From NCBI RefSeq assembly GCF_004340465.1, contig NZ_SLVV01000016.1, forward strand, positions 1 to 64,000: 64,000 bases of DNA. The letters run 5' to 3'. Position numbers and translations under genes: made by a program. Below the pieces are notes generated by a model. The model did not search any database. It saw only the letters and a list, made by a program, of their open reading frames with translations, and had not been told where the DNA came from. The stretch is from Mesobacillus foraminis (GTDB taxonomy: Bacteria > Bacillota > Bacilli > Bacillales > Cytobacillaceae). Positions 1 through 10,261 of this stretch are shown piece by piece (within the stretch, counting starts at the first letter, position 1; each line of letters starts with the position of its first letter).

Positions 1-780
1 TTATTAATATCTGTTAGGGCGTATGTCAAAAAAATATTTTTTGACATCCCACCAACGGGTCAAACCGTTGATATATCAATATTTATAGAGGGAGGAAAGA
101 TAGGTAGAACCCATGTCTCTATCTATATATCTATGACTCTTTTATTCATCCGTAAATCTAATAAAAGTTGGTACCAGTATAGCAGGAAGAATCAATTTAT
201 TTTTAATAGATTTATTCAAAGGCCGTACATGAGTAAACAATTCTGGGGGGAAGCCAATAAGGCTTGAATTTGGTAGAAAGAATATATCTAAATCATATAT
301 GGCTAAAAACGGTGAAGTGACTACAGGTAAGGAATCCGATTTATAGGGATTAAACCGATGAATTGTAACTAAACACTCAAATACCTTTGGATAAGATACA
401 AAAAAGACCCAGATTTTAAAACGGGGTCCAGGGGTACTACTCTATCCAATGATTGGGGGAAATCATTAGGTTAATTATATTGGTTACCTGAAATATTATA
501 TAGGGTAATTTTTCCTAAATTGCCATATAGTAAGTGGATATTTTGCAGAAAGGGTAATAAAGTAAAATGAGGTTAATAGTGGACCATTATCAAGATAAAA
601 ACGTTTATCATGTTTTTGAGAAAATTGAAAATCTAATTCGACGGAAATCAAGGCATGCTGGCCCAACGTCCCATTGGAAATGCCCCTTCTTAATAATCTA
701 CTTTCTTATTATTTTTACTTAAAGTAAATTGAGAGATTTGTACTAATTTTCAAAAAACCGTTGTTATTTATAATCTACAA
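1..780. other. Gene-free upstream stretch
   Basis: No convincing gene is visible on either strand. The sequence is AT-rich with short inverted repeats: a near-perfect palindrome at 23-47 (ATGTCA arms around an A/T core), a CAACGG/CCGTTG pair at 53-58 and 65-70, and a GACCC/GGGTC hairpin at 406-428. A 44-codon frame at 133-267 lacks a ribosome binding site. I considered an intron or other structured RNA but recognised no diagnostic core. Confidence 0.4.
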
Positions 781-790
781 TACTATAATT

Positions 791-805
791 ATGAAAACGA
801 TTTCT
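791..805 (+). promoter_or_regulatory. cre site (CcpA operator) before the maltodextrin operon
   Basis: ATGAAAACGATTTCT fits the Bacillus catabolite-responsive element consensus WTGNAANCGNWNNCW at every defined position. It lies about 270 bp before the binding-protein gene, so CcpA-dependent carbon catabolite repression of the operon is the natural inference. The transcription start is unknown, so whether the site lies in or upstream of the promoter cannot be decided. Confidence 0.6.
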
Positions 806-848
806 TACGGAGGTGGTCTTTACCCACTGTTTAATTTTTTGTAATTGA

Positions 849-860
849 GCAAACGTTTGC
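849..860. promoter_or_regulatory. MalR-like palindrome GCAAACGTTTGC
   Basis: This perfect 12-bp palindrome has the central AAACGTTT core shared by the other operators of this locus, but with GC rather than GT ends. It resembles the operator type bound by MalR-like LacI-family regulators. It may be a fourth, weaker operator of the downstream repressor or a site for another LacI-family protein. Confidence 0.5.
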
Positions 861-939
861 ATGAACAATTAAAAAAGAGATTTTGGAAGGCTTCAAGTGA
901 AAAAGACCGTTACTGAAAGTTTTTATTTTTAACCGTAAC

Positions 940-1018
940 GTAAACGTTTACCCAATAAAGGAGTGAACGAAGTACGTAAACGTTTACCTAATTCTTTGAA
1001 ACTTACGTAAACGTTTAA
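940..1018. promoter_or_regulatory. Triple operator array GTAAACGTTTAC
   Basis: The palindrome GTAAACGTTTAC occurs exactly at 940-951 and 976-987, and with one end mismatch (GTAAACGTTTAA) at 1007-1018. The centres are 36 and 31 bp apart, roughly three helical turns. The same palindrome precedes the LacI-family gene at 6492-6503. The array ends about 50 bp before the first start codon of the maltodextrin operon. Binding by the locus's own repressor is inferred. Confidence 0.75.
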
Positions 1019-1071
1019 GTAAATGGTATCGATAGTTTAGGAAACGAAAAATGAGAAAAGGCGGGATTTCA

Positions 1072-2385
1072 TTGAAAAAGTTGGTTAATCTCTCGGTCAT
1101 TGCAATTTTAATATTCGTTCTCTCAGCTTGTAGCAAACCGGGCGGACAACAGTCAACATCGTCACCAGACAATTCGAACACAAAAACTAGCACCGTAGAA
1201 GAAATCAAACCGGAAAAAGGAGCACAGCTTTTACTGTGGGACAATGACGATTCAGAAGGAGAATGGGCAAAATACGTTGCCGAGAAGTTCAGAGAAAAAT
1301 ACGATGTCCCGGTTAAGGTCGAGGTAGTATCACATACGGATGCTCCGGGGAAATTGCAGACAGATGGACCTGCTGGGCTAGGCGCAGATGTATTCAGTGC
1401 AGCAAGCGACCATGTTGGTGCAATGAATACAGCCGGTCTCATTTATGACAATTATTATGCAGACGAATACAAGGCTCACTTTTTGGAAGGGGCGATATCA
1501 GCGGTATCAAACAAAGATGTTTCAGGTGAATCAAAAGTCTATGGATTTCCGACTTCTGTTGAAAGTGTGGCCCTTGTTTATAATAAAGACCTACTTGACA
1601 AAATGGGCTTTAAGCCGGCCAAAACAATGGATGAACTGATTCAGCAATCAAAAGAATTTATGGCTGAGAATCCCGGGTCATACGGGCTTATGATTGAGCC
1701 AGGCAACTTTTATATTAACTATGCATTCCTTGGGGGAATGGGCGGGTACATTTTCGGTGAAAACAACACCGATCCGAGTGATATCGGTTTAAGCAACGAA
1801 GGCTCTGTGAAGGCAGCTGATTTCGTCAAGAAAATTCGGGATGAAATTTTGCCTCTGAAAAAAGAAGACATAACAGGTGACGTAGTCTCCTCCTATTTCA
1901 ATGAAGGGAAGCTACTTTATAACATTACCGGTCCATGGGCTGTTAATGGGTTGCAGGAGGCAGGTATCAACTTTGGCATTTCCCCAATTCCGACCTTGCC
2001 AAATGGCGAGGAACCAACGCCTTTTTCAGGGGTGAAAGGTTATTATGTAAACGCGTACAGCAAGTATCCGCAAGCCGCTACCTTACTGGCAAAATTTGCG
2101 ACAAGCGATGAAATGTTGATGAAGCGCTTTGAGATGACTGGCCAACTTCCACCAACGCAAAAACTGCTTGATGATAAGAAGGTCAAAGACGATGAAGTTA
2201 ATGCGGCTTTTGCTTTGCAGGTAGCCACAGCTGTTCCGATGCCAAATATCACAGAAATGCAATCGGTTTGGAGTAGTATGGAAATGGCCTTCACATCTAT
2301 CTGGAATAACGATACAGATTCAAAAGAAGCCCTTGATAAAGGGGTTCAGCAAATCAAGCAGTCGATAGCTTCTCAAACAAAATAA
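1072..2385 (+). CDS. mdxE: Maltodextrin-binding lipoprotein of an ABC importer
   Basis: This is an extracellular solute-binding protein of family 1, the receptor of a maltodextrin ABC importer. The frame is open from an ATG at 1051, but I prefer TTG at 1072. AAAGGCGGG sits just before it, and the protein then begins with a standard lipoprotein signal: KK, a hydrophobic stretch, and the lipobox LSAC with the lipidated Cys at about residue 20. The mature length of about 415 residues is normal for MalE/MdxE. It is first in an operon with two permeases and a GH13 enzyme, which supports a maltodextrin or cyclodextrin ligand. Expression is probably controlled by the upstream operator array and by cre. 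A hairpin separates it from the permease genes. Confidence 0.85.
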   Translation: MKKLVNLSVIAILIFVLSACSKPGGQQSTSSPDNSNTKTSTVEEIKPEKGAQLLLWDNDDSEGEWAKYVAEKFREKYDVPVKVEVVSHTDAPGKLQTDGPAGLGADVFSAASDHVGAMNTAGLIYDNYYADEYKAHFLEGAISAVSNKDVSGESKVYGFPTSVESVALVYNKDLLDKMGFKPAKTMDELIQQSKEFMAENPGSYGLMIEPGNFYINYAFLGGMGGYIFGENNTDPSDIGLSNEGSVKAADFVKKIRDEILPLKKEDITGDVVSSYFNEGKLLYNITGPWAVNGLQEAGINFGISPIPTLPNGEEPTPFSGVKGYYVNAYSKYPQAATLLAKFATSDEMLMKRFEMTGQLPPTQKLLDDKKVKDDEVNAAFALQVATAVPMPNITEMQSVWSSMEMAFTSIWNNDTDSKEALDKGVQQIKQSIASQTK

Positions 2386-2390
2386 CAATC

Positions 2391-2425
2391 AACCGGAGAG
2401 CTGGGACAAGCCCGGCTTTCCGGTT
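2391..2425 (+). promoter_or_regulatory. Intercistronic hairpin after the binding-protein gene
   Basis: An 11-bp stem (AACCGGAGAGC with GCTTTCCGGTT, one G-U pair) with an inner GGG/CCC step lies between the binding-protein stop codon and the permease ribosome binding site. No T-run follows, so it is not a normal terminator. Such stems commonly protect the 3' end of the upstream message, giving more binding protein than permease. That role is inferred here. Confidence 0.55.
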
Positions 2426-2439
2426 AAGGAGGATCAAAT

Positions 2440-3846
2440 ATGAACTCTCTACGAAACGAAGAATGGGATAAATCAATAGGTACAACATCTCAAAATGTAA
2501 AGAAGCAAGAACAAAAACCTGCTTCACCTAGGAAAATTTATAGACCCAGCGCTAAAAAGGCTGCCATTCTCTCTTTATTGTTCATGGGACTTGGCCAACT
2601 GTATAATCGGCAGATACTAAAAGGGCTTAGCTTTGCAGCGTTGGAATTGTATCTTCTTGTTTTTTGGACCGTACCGTTTCAGTGGGGGATGTGGGGGTTA
2701 ACGACACTGGGTGAAACACCGCAGGGTAGGGATGGATTTGCTATTGTCCAGGGAGACCACTCCATTTTCTTGATGATAGAAGGGATATTATTTCTTATTT
2801 CTTTCCTCCTCTTACTTTGGTTTTACTATTTTAATGTCCGTGATGCTTACAAAGTTGCCCTTAAGAGACAGCGGGGCATTAAGTCCAATGATGCAAAGGA
2901 AATGTTTAAAAACATATGGGATAACGGGTTCCCTTATTTGTTGTTGACTCCCTCTGTTTTGTTTACGGCATTCTTGACCATTCTCCCCTTATTGTTCGGT
3001 GTGTTGATTGCATTTACTAACTACTCAGCACCGAATCACTTAGCTCCCAAAAGCCTTGTGGATTGGGTAGGCCTGGATACATTTGTACAGTTGTTCCAGA
3101 TGAAAACGTGGAGCACTACCTTTTATGGAGTATTTTCCTGGACAATCGTCTGGGCCATTCTTTCTACCGTGACGACGTTTTTTTTAGGCCTTGCGTTTGC
3201 GATTATTTTGAATCAAAAAGGGATCAGGTTTAAGCGCTTTTGGCGAAGCATGTTCATTCTGCCATGGGCCATTCCCCAGTTTATTTCTATTCTAATTATG
3301 CGAAATATTTTTAATGGTGAATTCGGTCCGATCAATCGGTATTTGATTGACTTAGGCATTATTAATCAGGCGATTCCCTGGCTTTCGGATCCATTTTTAG
3401 CTAAGGTGACTCTAATTGTGGTTAATATGTGGTTTGGCTTCCCATTTTGGATGGTTCTCATGAGTGGGGTATTAACGAGCATTGATAAAGAACTTTACGA
3501 AGCAGCCGAAGTGGATGGAGCAGGGGGTTCACAAAAGTTTTGGAAGATTACCATGCCGCTCATAATGTTTGCTACAGCACCACTTGCCATTATGTCGTTT
3601 GCAGGTAACTTTAATAACTTTAATATCATTTATTTAATGACAGAAGGCGGACCAGTCAATATTGATTATTCTTATGCAGGGTCCACCGATATTTTGATCA
3701 GTTGGATTTACAAACTGACACTCGATAACAGCCAGTTCGCTGTCGCTTCATGTGTATCGATTCTGATCTTCATGGTGATCTCCATATTTTCAATCTGGAA
3801 TTTCAGACGCACAAGGGCCTTTAAAGAGGAGGACATGATGTCATGA
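2440..3846 (+). CDS. mdxF: Maltodextrin ABC permease, MalF/MdxF type
   Basis: This is a membrane subunit of the maltodextrin importer. It has 468 residues, longer than a minimal permease because of an N-terminal extension. About 40 hydrophilic residues are followed by three hydrophobic segments, then the conserved six-helix permease core. The cytoplasmic EAA loop that contacts the ATPase is visible as ELYEAAEVDGAGG around residue 350. A perfect AAGGAGG precedes the ATG. The stop overlaps the start of the next permease gene, which implies coupled translation. No ATPase gene is adjacent, so the complex presumably uses a shared MsmX-type ATPase. Confidence 0.87.
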   Translation: MNSLRNEEWDKSIGTTSQNVKKQEQKPASPRKIYRPSAKKAAILSLLFMGLGQLYNRQILKGLSFAALELYLLVFWTVPFQWGMWGLTTLGETPQGRDGFAIVQGDHSIFLMIEGILFLISFLLLLWFYYFNVRDAYKVALKRQRGIKSNDAKEMFKNIWDNGFPYLLLTPSVLFTAFLTILPLLFGVLIAFTNYSAPNHLAPKSLVDWVGLDTFVQLFQMKTWSTTFYGVFSWTIVWAILSTVTTFFLGLAFAIILNQKGIRFKRFWRSMFILPWAIPQFISILIMRNIFNGEFGPINRYLIDLGIINQAIPWLSDPFLAKVTLIVVNMWFGFPFWMVLMSGVLTSIDKELYEAAEVDGAGGSQKFWKITMPLIMFATAPLAIMSFAGNFNNFNIIYLMTEGGPVNIDYSYAGSTDILISWIYKLTLDNSQFAVASCVSILIFMVISIFSIWNFRRTRAFKEEDMMS

Positions 3847-4682
3847 CAAATATCAGTTTAGGACGAAAACTCGGCCATGCACTTATATATGCTGTATTAA
3901 TTTTGACCACAGTAGCAATTTTATATCCGGTTATGTGGATTGTATCCGGTTCGTTGAACCCAGGAGACTCATTATTTACAACCCGTTTCATACCAGAATC
4001 TATTTCGTTTGTTCACTATCAGTATTTGTTCAATGAAACCGATTATCCGCTCTGGTACTGGAATACGTTTAAGATTGCCTTTTGGAATATGATATTGTCG
4101 ACGATTTTAGTGGTAACGGCGGCTTACGCTTTTTCCCGGTTTCGTTTCCCCGGCCGAAAACAAGGATTGATGGCGATGCTAGTCCTTCAAATGTTTCCTA
4201 GCTTTATGGGAATGATCGCGATTTATATCTTACTATTGCAGGTGAATTTATTGGACAACCACTGGGGGCTGATCCTCGTTTATGCAGGTGGGTCCATACC
4301 ATTTGGTGCCTGGCTTGTGAAAGGATATTTTGATGGCATACCGAGAAGCCTGGAAGAAGCCGCAAAAATAGATGGTGCCAGTGACGTAAAGATTTTTTAT
4401 AAAATTATGATGCCGCTCTCTACGCCAATTTTAGTGTTCATTGCGGTGACGAATTTTATTGGCCCCTGGATGGACTTTATCTTTGCCCGTCTTGTTTTAC
4501 GCTCGGACGAAAAAAAGACGCTGGCTGTCGGATTGTTTGAGATGATTACAGGCCGGGCCAATACCGAATTCACAAATTTTGCGGCTGGGGCGGTGCTCGT
4601 TGCAGTGCCAATCACAATTTTGTTCTTTATTTTTCAGGACCATCTCGTTAATGGACTAAAAGCAGGAGCAAACAAAGGTTAG
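3843..4682 (+). CDS. mdxG: Maltodextrin ABC permease, MalG/MdxG type
   Basis: This is the second integral membrane subunit of the importer, 279 residues with six predicted helices. The EAA loop appears as SLEEAAKIDGASD near residue 165. Its ATG overlaps the stop of the preceding permease by four bases, a typical translational coupling. Length and motif order match MalG/MdxG. It should pair with the MdxF-like subunit to form the channel through which maltodextrins reach the cytoplasmic GH13 enzyme encoded next. Confidence 0.88.
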   Translation: MTNISLGRKLGHALIYAVLILTTVAILYPVMWIVSGSLNPGDSLFTTRFIPESISFVHYQYLFNETDYPLWYWNTFKIAFWNMILSTILVVTAAYAFSRFRFPGRKQGLMAMLVLQMFPSFMGMIAIYILLLQVNLLDNHWGLILVYAGGSIPFGAWLVKGYFDGIPRSLEEAAKIDGASDVKIFYKIMMPLSTPILVFIAVTNFIGPWMDFIFARLVLRSDEKKTLAVGLFEMITGRANTEFTNFAAGAVLVAVPITILFFIFQDHLVNGLKAGANKG

Positions 4683-6452
<1,770 letters not shown>

Positions 6453-6491
6453 AGGATTGTCATTGGTATGATGCCGTGATACGCTTTTCAC

Positions 6492-6503
6492 GTAAACGTT
6501 TAC
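6492..6503. promoter_or_regulatory. Operator GTAAACGTTTAC before the LacI-family gene
   Basis: This is a perfect copy of the palindrome found in the operon-upstream array. It sits 28 bp before the repressor start codon, between the enzyme gene and the regulator gene. Negative autoregulation, or roadblock control of read-through from the operon, is the natural inference. Confidence 0.7.
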
Positions 6504-6530
6504 GACATATAGAAAGCAGGGTACGACATC

Positions 6531-7553
6531 GTGCATACAATTAAAGATGTAGCAAAGAAGGCCAATGTGTCAATAGCGACGGTCTCGCGCATTGTTAATA
6601 ACCAGTCTGGTTATTCCGAGGAAACGAAAAGAAAAGTGCTAGCAGCGATAAAGGAGCTAAACTATCAGCCGAATGCTTTGGCTCGGGGGCTGATTAACAA
6701 GAGGACGCATACAATAGGCGTTTTACTGCCTCATTTCATCAATGCATTTGGCATGGAACTCCTTCACGGTATTGAAGAAAAGGCACATGAAGAAGGGTTA
6801 AGCGTCATTATTTGCTCTACTGATTCATTTGGTGCCAAAACAATGAAATACTTGCAAGTTCTTAATGAAAAACGCGTAGACGGAGTTATTATTATTGGGC
6901 CCAAGCTTGAGGAAGAATACTATGATTATGTAAAAAGAATGGCCGTGCCGGTAGTATTGCTTGGCACTGAAAAGTTTGACAATAGGCTTCCATCTGTTCA
7001 AGTCGATAATCGGGCAATTGCGTATTCGGCAGTAAAGCATTTAATTGATAAAGGTCACGAGAGAATTGGAATGATTGCATTCCATGAAAATGGCCCGAGT
7101 TTGAGGGCGGATGGATACAGGAAGGCTTTGGAGGACAACGATATAATCTTTAATCAAGAGCGTATTGTGTTTAGCAGTGGCTTCGCTTTTGAAGATGGTG
7201 TGCATTTTTTCAGAAAGCTTATGCTTCAGGCACCCGACATTACAGCGGCTTACATTATCAGTGATGAGATGGCTGTGGGAGCAATAACTGCCGCTGACAG
7301 ACTGGGAATAAAAGTACCACATGATGTATCGATCATTAGTCATGACAATTTACGAGTTGCGGATATGTCGATTCCAAAATTAACGGCAGTTTCGCTTCCA
7401 CTTAGAAGAATGGGTCGGACAGCGGCGGAAAAGGTTTTTCAAATGATACAAACAGGTAGACCATCTGAAAGTTCTATTATGCAGCATGAAATCGTAGAAA
7501 GAGATAGCGTGTGTATGCTGGCGAAAGCCGTTAGAGCGAAGCAGCCATGTTAA
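6531..7553 (+). CDS. LacI-family transcriptional repressor of the maltodextrin operon
   Basis: This 340-residue protein has a LacI-type helix-turn-helix at residues 1-25 (TIKDVAKKANVSIATVSR), a hinge helix near residues 48-58 (NALARGL), and a periplasmic-binding-protein-like effector domain. Translation starts at GTG, which places the first helix at the N-terminus as in other LacI proteins. It is the last gene of the maltodextrin cluster and has a copy of the operator palindrome directly upstream. It probably represses the operon until a maltodextrin-derived sugar binds. In gene order it corresponds to B. subtilis YvdE/MdxR. Confidence 0.85.
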   Translation: MHTIKDVAKKANVSIATVSRIVNNQSGYSEETKRKVLAAIKELNYQPNALARGLINKRTHTIGVLLPHFINAFGMELLHGIEEKAHEEGLSVIICSTDSFGAKTMKYLQVLNEKRVDGVIIIGPKLEEEYYDYVKRMAVPVVLLGTEKFDNRLPSVQVDNRAIAYSAVKHLIDKGHERIGMIAFHENGPSLRADGYRKALEDNDIIFNQERIVFSSGFAFEDGVHFFRKLMLQAPDITAAYIISDEMAVGAITAADRLGIKVPHDVSIISHDNLRVADMSIPKLTAVSLPLRRMGRTAAEKVFQMIQTGRPSESSIMQHEIVERDSVCMLAKAVRAKQPC

Positions 7554-7604
7554 TTTAACCGGACAAACAGCCCCACATAGCTTACAAGAGATTTTCACAA
7601 TACT

Positions 7605-7640
7605 AAAAGCATCTCACTTAAGCGGTGAGATGCCTTTTTA
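7605..7640 (+). terminator. Rho-independent terminator of the maltodextrin cluster
   Basis: A perfect 9-bp stem GCATCTCAC/GTGAGATGC (7609-7617 and 7625-7633) is followed by CTTTTT. It closes transcription of the LacI-family gene. Confidence 0.85.
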
Positions 7641-7950
7641 GCTATAAGTTTAGAATTGGAAGAGCTCTTAAATTAGGTTTCAAGGCACTAATTTGGGAAA
7701 AGGTCTTCACACAGATGTTGTTCAATACATACGTTGGTATTCTTAATATGGGAAGTTATCGATCCATAGAACCAATAATGTTATTATTAATATTTTGGTA
7801 TTTATTAATATTAATAATTATAATGTTTAATTCGTTATCTTCTAAGCTAACTGTTATGAATAACATTCTATGGCATTCTTAATTGCTTATGAGGCTTTAT
7901 CCTTAGAGGCTAGGTTTATAGGAGTTTTATCAGCTATAAATACCGATTAC
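7641..7950. other. Intergenic stretch, no supported gene
   Basis: This is AT-rich sequence between a plus-strand terminator and the end of a minus-strand gene. An 85-codon plus-strand frame overlaps the terminator stem and has no ribosome binding site, so I do not accept it. Nothing else was recognised. Confidence 0.5.
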
Positions 7951-8139
7951 CTATAGATTCTTTAACGCTTCCGTTAACCGCAGGAACTCATCCTTGTCGT
8001 GATTTATGAGAGAATGATCAATCAGTTTCCGTATCTGAGTCTCGCGAAAGTCATGAAGGGCTTTATCGAGGAATAATTCAGCCAGTTCAGAATCGGTCTT
8101 CTTTTGTGCGTTGGATGAAATAAATGTATCGTTATCCAT
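7951..8139 (-). CDS. Small IDEAL-domain protein
   Basis: A 62-residue cytoplasmic protein. Its C-terminal half (about residues 36-62, IRKLIDHSLINHDKDEF) matches the short IDEAL domain found in Firmicutes proteins such as YpiB and at the C-terminus of ComK. There the domain acts as a protein-interaction or degradation tag. The N-terminal half is polar and probably flexible. GGAGGTGGC precedes the ATG. The upstream 8164-8451 gene ends only 24 bp away, so the two are probably co-transcribed. A specific partner cannot be inferred. Confidence 0.7.
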   Translation of the reverse strand: MDNDTFISSNAQKKTDSELAELFLDKALHDFRETQIRKLIDHSLINHDKDEFLRLTEALKNL

Positions 8140-8163
8140 GTAGCCACCTCCTTAACTTTTGAA

Positions 8164-8451
8164 TTATGCCATGACGTCCCCCGACGAATAATTTCCAACT
8201 GTAGTTTTAATTTTAAGGTACTCCTTTACTTCCGAAATAAACGAAGAGTATTCCCGTATGAGGTGCAGTAAAGTGTTCTCTACACTGGCAGGGTAAGGTT
8301 TTCCCTCTTTTAACATGGACGTATATCTGTTCACTTGTTTTTCAAAATAAATCAAAACATGATATGGGCTATCAACTAAAAGATTTTTCATGTAACAAAT
8401 CACTTGTTCTTCAAGAAATGCAACTCTGTCAATTTTTGAATTCTGATTCAT
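8164..8451 (-). CDS. Small hypothetical protein, partner of the IDEAL protein
   Basis: About 95 residues, not recognised. The ATG at 8451 is preferred over the TTG one codon earlier because GGGGAGAGGT stands 6-7 bases before it. The sequence is predicted largely helical and soluble, with charged and aromatic residues and no membrane segment or signal peptide. It lies immediately upstream of the IDEAL-domain gene on the same strand, so a two-gene operon of small regulatory or adaptor proteins is likely. No function is proposed. Confidence 0.6.
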   Translation of the reverse strand: MNQNSKIDRVAFLEEQVICYMKNLLVDSPYHVLIYFEKQVNRYTSMLKEGKPYPASVENTLLHLIREYSSFISEVKEYLKIKTTVGNYSSGDVMA

Positions 8452-8830
8452 CAATTACCTCTCCCCTATCAAATTATTATCAATTCAGGAATAAAATATG
8501 TTCTATTACTATACAGCATTAGAACATCAAATAATGTTGCATTTTGTAAGCGTTTTTAATACATTTTTTATCAATTAAACCCTTATAACCTTATTCTTTT
8601 CTAAAATTTTTATATTTATACATATTTATATTTTTGTAACCTTTAAACGGAAACGACATTTACCTAACATTAAATATAAATTAAAACGTAGTTTATCCTT
8701 TTGTGTTATTTCTAGAAATGCTACGGTACAATTACCATGCTATGATTGAAGCTATGTAGGGATTAATCTTGTTCAGTATCCTGGGGGTAATCAGCGGCCG
8801 TTTTTATCAAAAACAAAATAATTTAAAACG

Positions 8831-8857
8831 TCCATCCAACTAGCGATGGATTTTTTT
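8831..8857 (+). terminator. Orphan terminator, possible end of a small RNA
   Basis: The stem TCCATC/GATGGA (8831-8836 and 8845-8850) is followed by seven T. No plus-strand gene precedes it within 1.2 kb. It therefore ends either read-through or a short untranslated transcript starting near 8735-8760. Confidence 0.65.
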
Positions 8858-9083
8858 GTATTCCATAAAGTATAGTGCTCGTTTATATCAGACGTTGTTG
8901 ACTGCGCCCTAGAGAGATAAAGATAACAAGCAATGTCTTATTCCGGACAAAAAAAGTGGGTGTATAGTCAATTTATATAGAGGTCACATTAAATAATCAA
9001 ATCATACTAAATAAATGGATATGATGTTAAAAAAGTGACATATTCGATTATGTAAGTATTTGTTAGAATTAAAAATATAAAGA

Positions 9084-9098
9084 TTGTAAGCGCTTACC
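9084..9098 (+). promoter_or_regulatory. cre-like site before the LplBCA-type operon
   Basis: TTGTAAGCGCTTACC matches WTGNAANCGNWNNCW except at the last base and contains the strong palindromic core GTAAGCGCTTAC. It lies 177 bp before the first permease gene. Catabolite repression by CcpA is inferred. Confidence 0.6.
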
Positions 9099-9274
9099 AC
9101 CTTGTGTTTTTCATTTTTGAAGAAGAAAATTCTAGTATTTTTGGATACCAGTGTTTAATTTATCGGTTGTTCTTTCGGCTTTATAAATTATAGAGAGGGA
9201 TTCCGGATCAAATTACTGGTTTCGAAAAACCTAAGACGTAAGATGTGTTAAAGGATTATAAATAAAGGGGGAAA

Positions 9275-10249
9275 ATGATGGCACAAATAGTACAAGCCGA
9301 TGTTAAACAAGTGGAGGTAAAAAAAGCAAGGAAGGTAAAGGTTAATAAGATTCCTTGGAAAAAGGAAATAAAGAAAAATTGGCCTTTATATGTATTATGT
9401 TTACCATCTCTAGTTTTCGTTATCGTTTTCTCCTACGCTCCGATGGGCGGTTTGCTAATGGCGTTCCAAGACTACAAGCCCTGGCTGGGTATTTTAAATT
9501 CACCATGGGTAGGGTTCGACAACTTTGCTAGAATCTTTGAATTCCAAGAATCAAAACAGGCCATCACTAATTCAATTGTGATTGCCGTAATAAAAATTAT
9601 TTGCGGTATTATCGTCCCAATCGTTATGGCCTTATTATTGAACGAGGTCAGGAATATGGGGTTGAAAAAGGGGATCCAGACTTTAGTTTACTTGCCTCAT
9701 TTTCTTTCATGGGTGACTGTTGCGGGGATCATGCTGGATATTTTAGGCCTTGAAGGTGGCATCAACCACTTCCTTGCCAATTTTGGGGTCGAACCAATAT
9801 TCTTTCTTGGGGATCCTGATTTATTTAGATCCACGGTTATCATCAGTGATATTTGGAAGAACTTTGGATTTGCGATGATTGTGTATTTGGCAGCCATTTC
9901 AGGGATTGACCCTACTTATTATGAAGCCGCTGAAATGGATGGTGCCACACGCTGGCAACAAACACGGCATGTTACATTGCCAGGTATGATGCCGATCATT
10001 ATCGTGGTGTCCACATTGAGCCTTGGAAATATTTTGGATGCGGGTTTTGACCAGATCTTCAACTTGTACAATCCGCTCGTTTATAGTACGGGCGACATCA
10101 TTGATACGTATGTATACCGCGCATCTTTATTGAGTGGCCAATATGGCTTCGGTACTGCAGTAGGTCTATTTAAATCCGGTATAAGTCTGATACTAATAAT
10201 CGTTGCCTATCGGATTGCTTATAAGGTTGCGAATTATAAAATATTCTAA
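9275..10249 (+). CDS. Sugar ABC permease, LplB type
   Basis: Membrane subunit of a carbohydrate importer (CUT1 family), 324 residues. A basic N-terminal tail of about 40 residues precedes six predicted helices. The EAA loop is TYYEAAEMDGATRW near residue 213. Two adjacent ATG codons are possible starts; the second, at 9278, has better spacing to GGGGG. The gene pairs with an LplC-type permease and an LplA-type lipoprotein. Such importers in Bacillaceae usually carry oligosaccharides released from plant or algal polysaccharides and share the MsmX ATPase. Confidence 0.87.
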   Translation: MMAQIVQADVKQVEVKKARKVKVNKIPWKKEIKKNWPLYVLCLPSLVFVIVFSYAPMGGLLMAFQDYKPWLGILNSPWVGFDNFARIFEFQESKQAITNSIVIAVIKIICGIIVPIVMALLLNEVRNMGLKKGIQTLVYLPHFLSWVTVAGIMLDILGLEGGINHFLANFGVEPIFFLGDPDLFRSTVIISDIWKNFGFAMIVYLAAISGIDPTYYEAAEMDGATRWQQTRHVTLPGMMPIIIVVSTLSLGNILDAGFDQIFNLYNPLVYSTGDIIDTYVYRASLLSGQYGFGTAVGLFKSGISLILIIVAYRIAYKVANYKIF

Positions 10250-10261
10250 GGAGGAATGACG

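Larger units (their letters stand above)
8455..9274. other. Long regulatory intergenic region before the second sugar locus
   Basis: About 820 bp without a convincing gene. It holds the divergent promoter region of the small minus-strand operon, an orphan plus-strand terminator at 8831-8857, and a cre-like palindrome at 9084-9098. The importer promoter must lie in its right part. A target site for the YesN-type regulator is expected here but could not be picked out by eye. Confidence 0.5.

Noticed and set aside
1-780. Possible group I or II intron or other catalytic RNA in the structured AT-rich left end
   Set aside because: No recognisable 5' consensus, domain V or core pairing could be found by eye; only short hairpins.
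7625-7882. 85-codon hydrophobic plus-strand frame
   Set aside because: Its first codons form the right arm of a terminator, there is no ribosome binding site, and composition is that of random AT-rich DNA.
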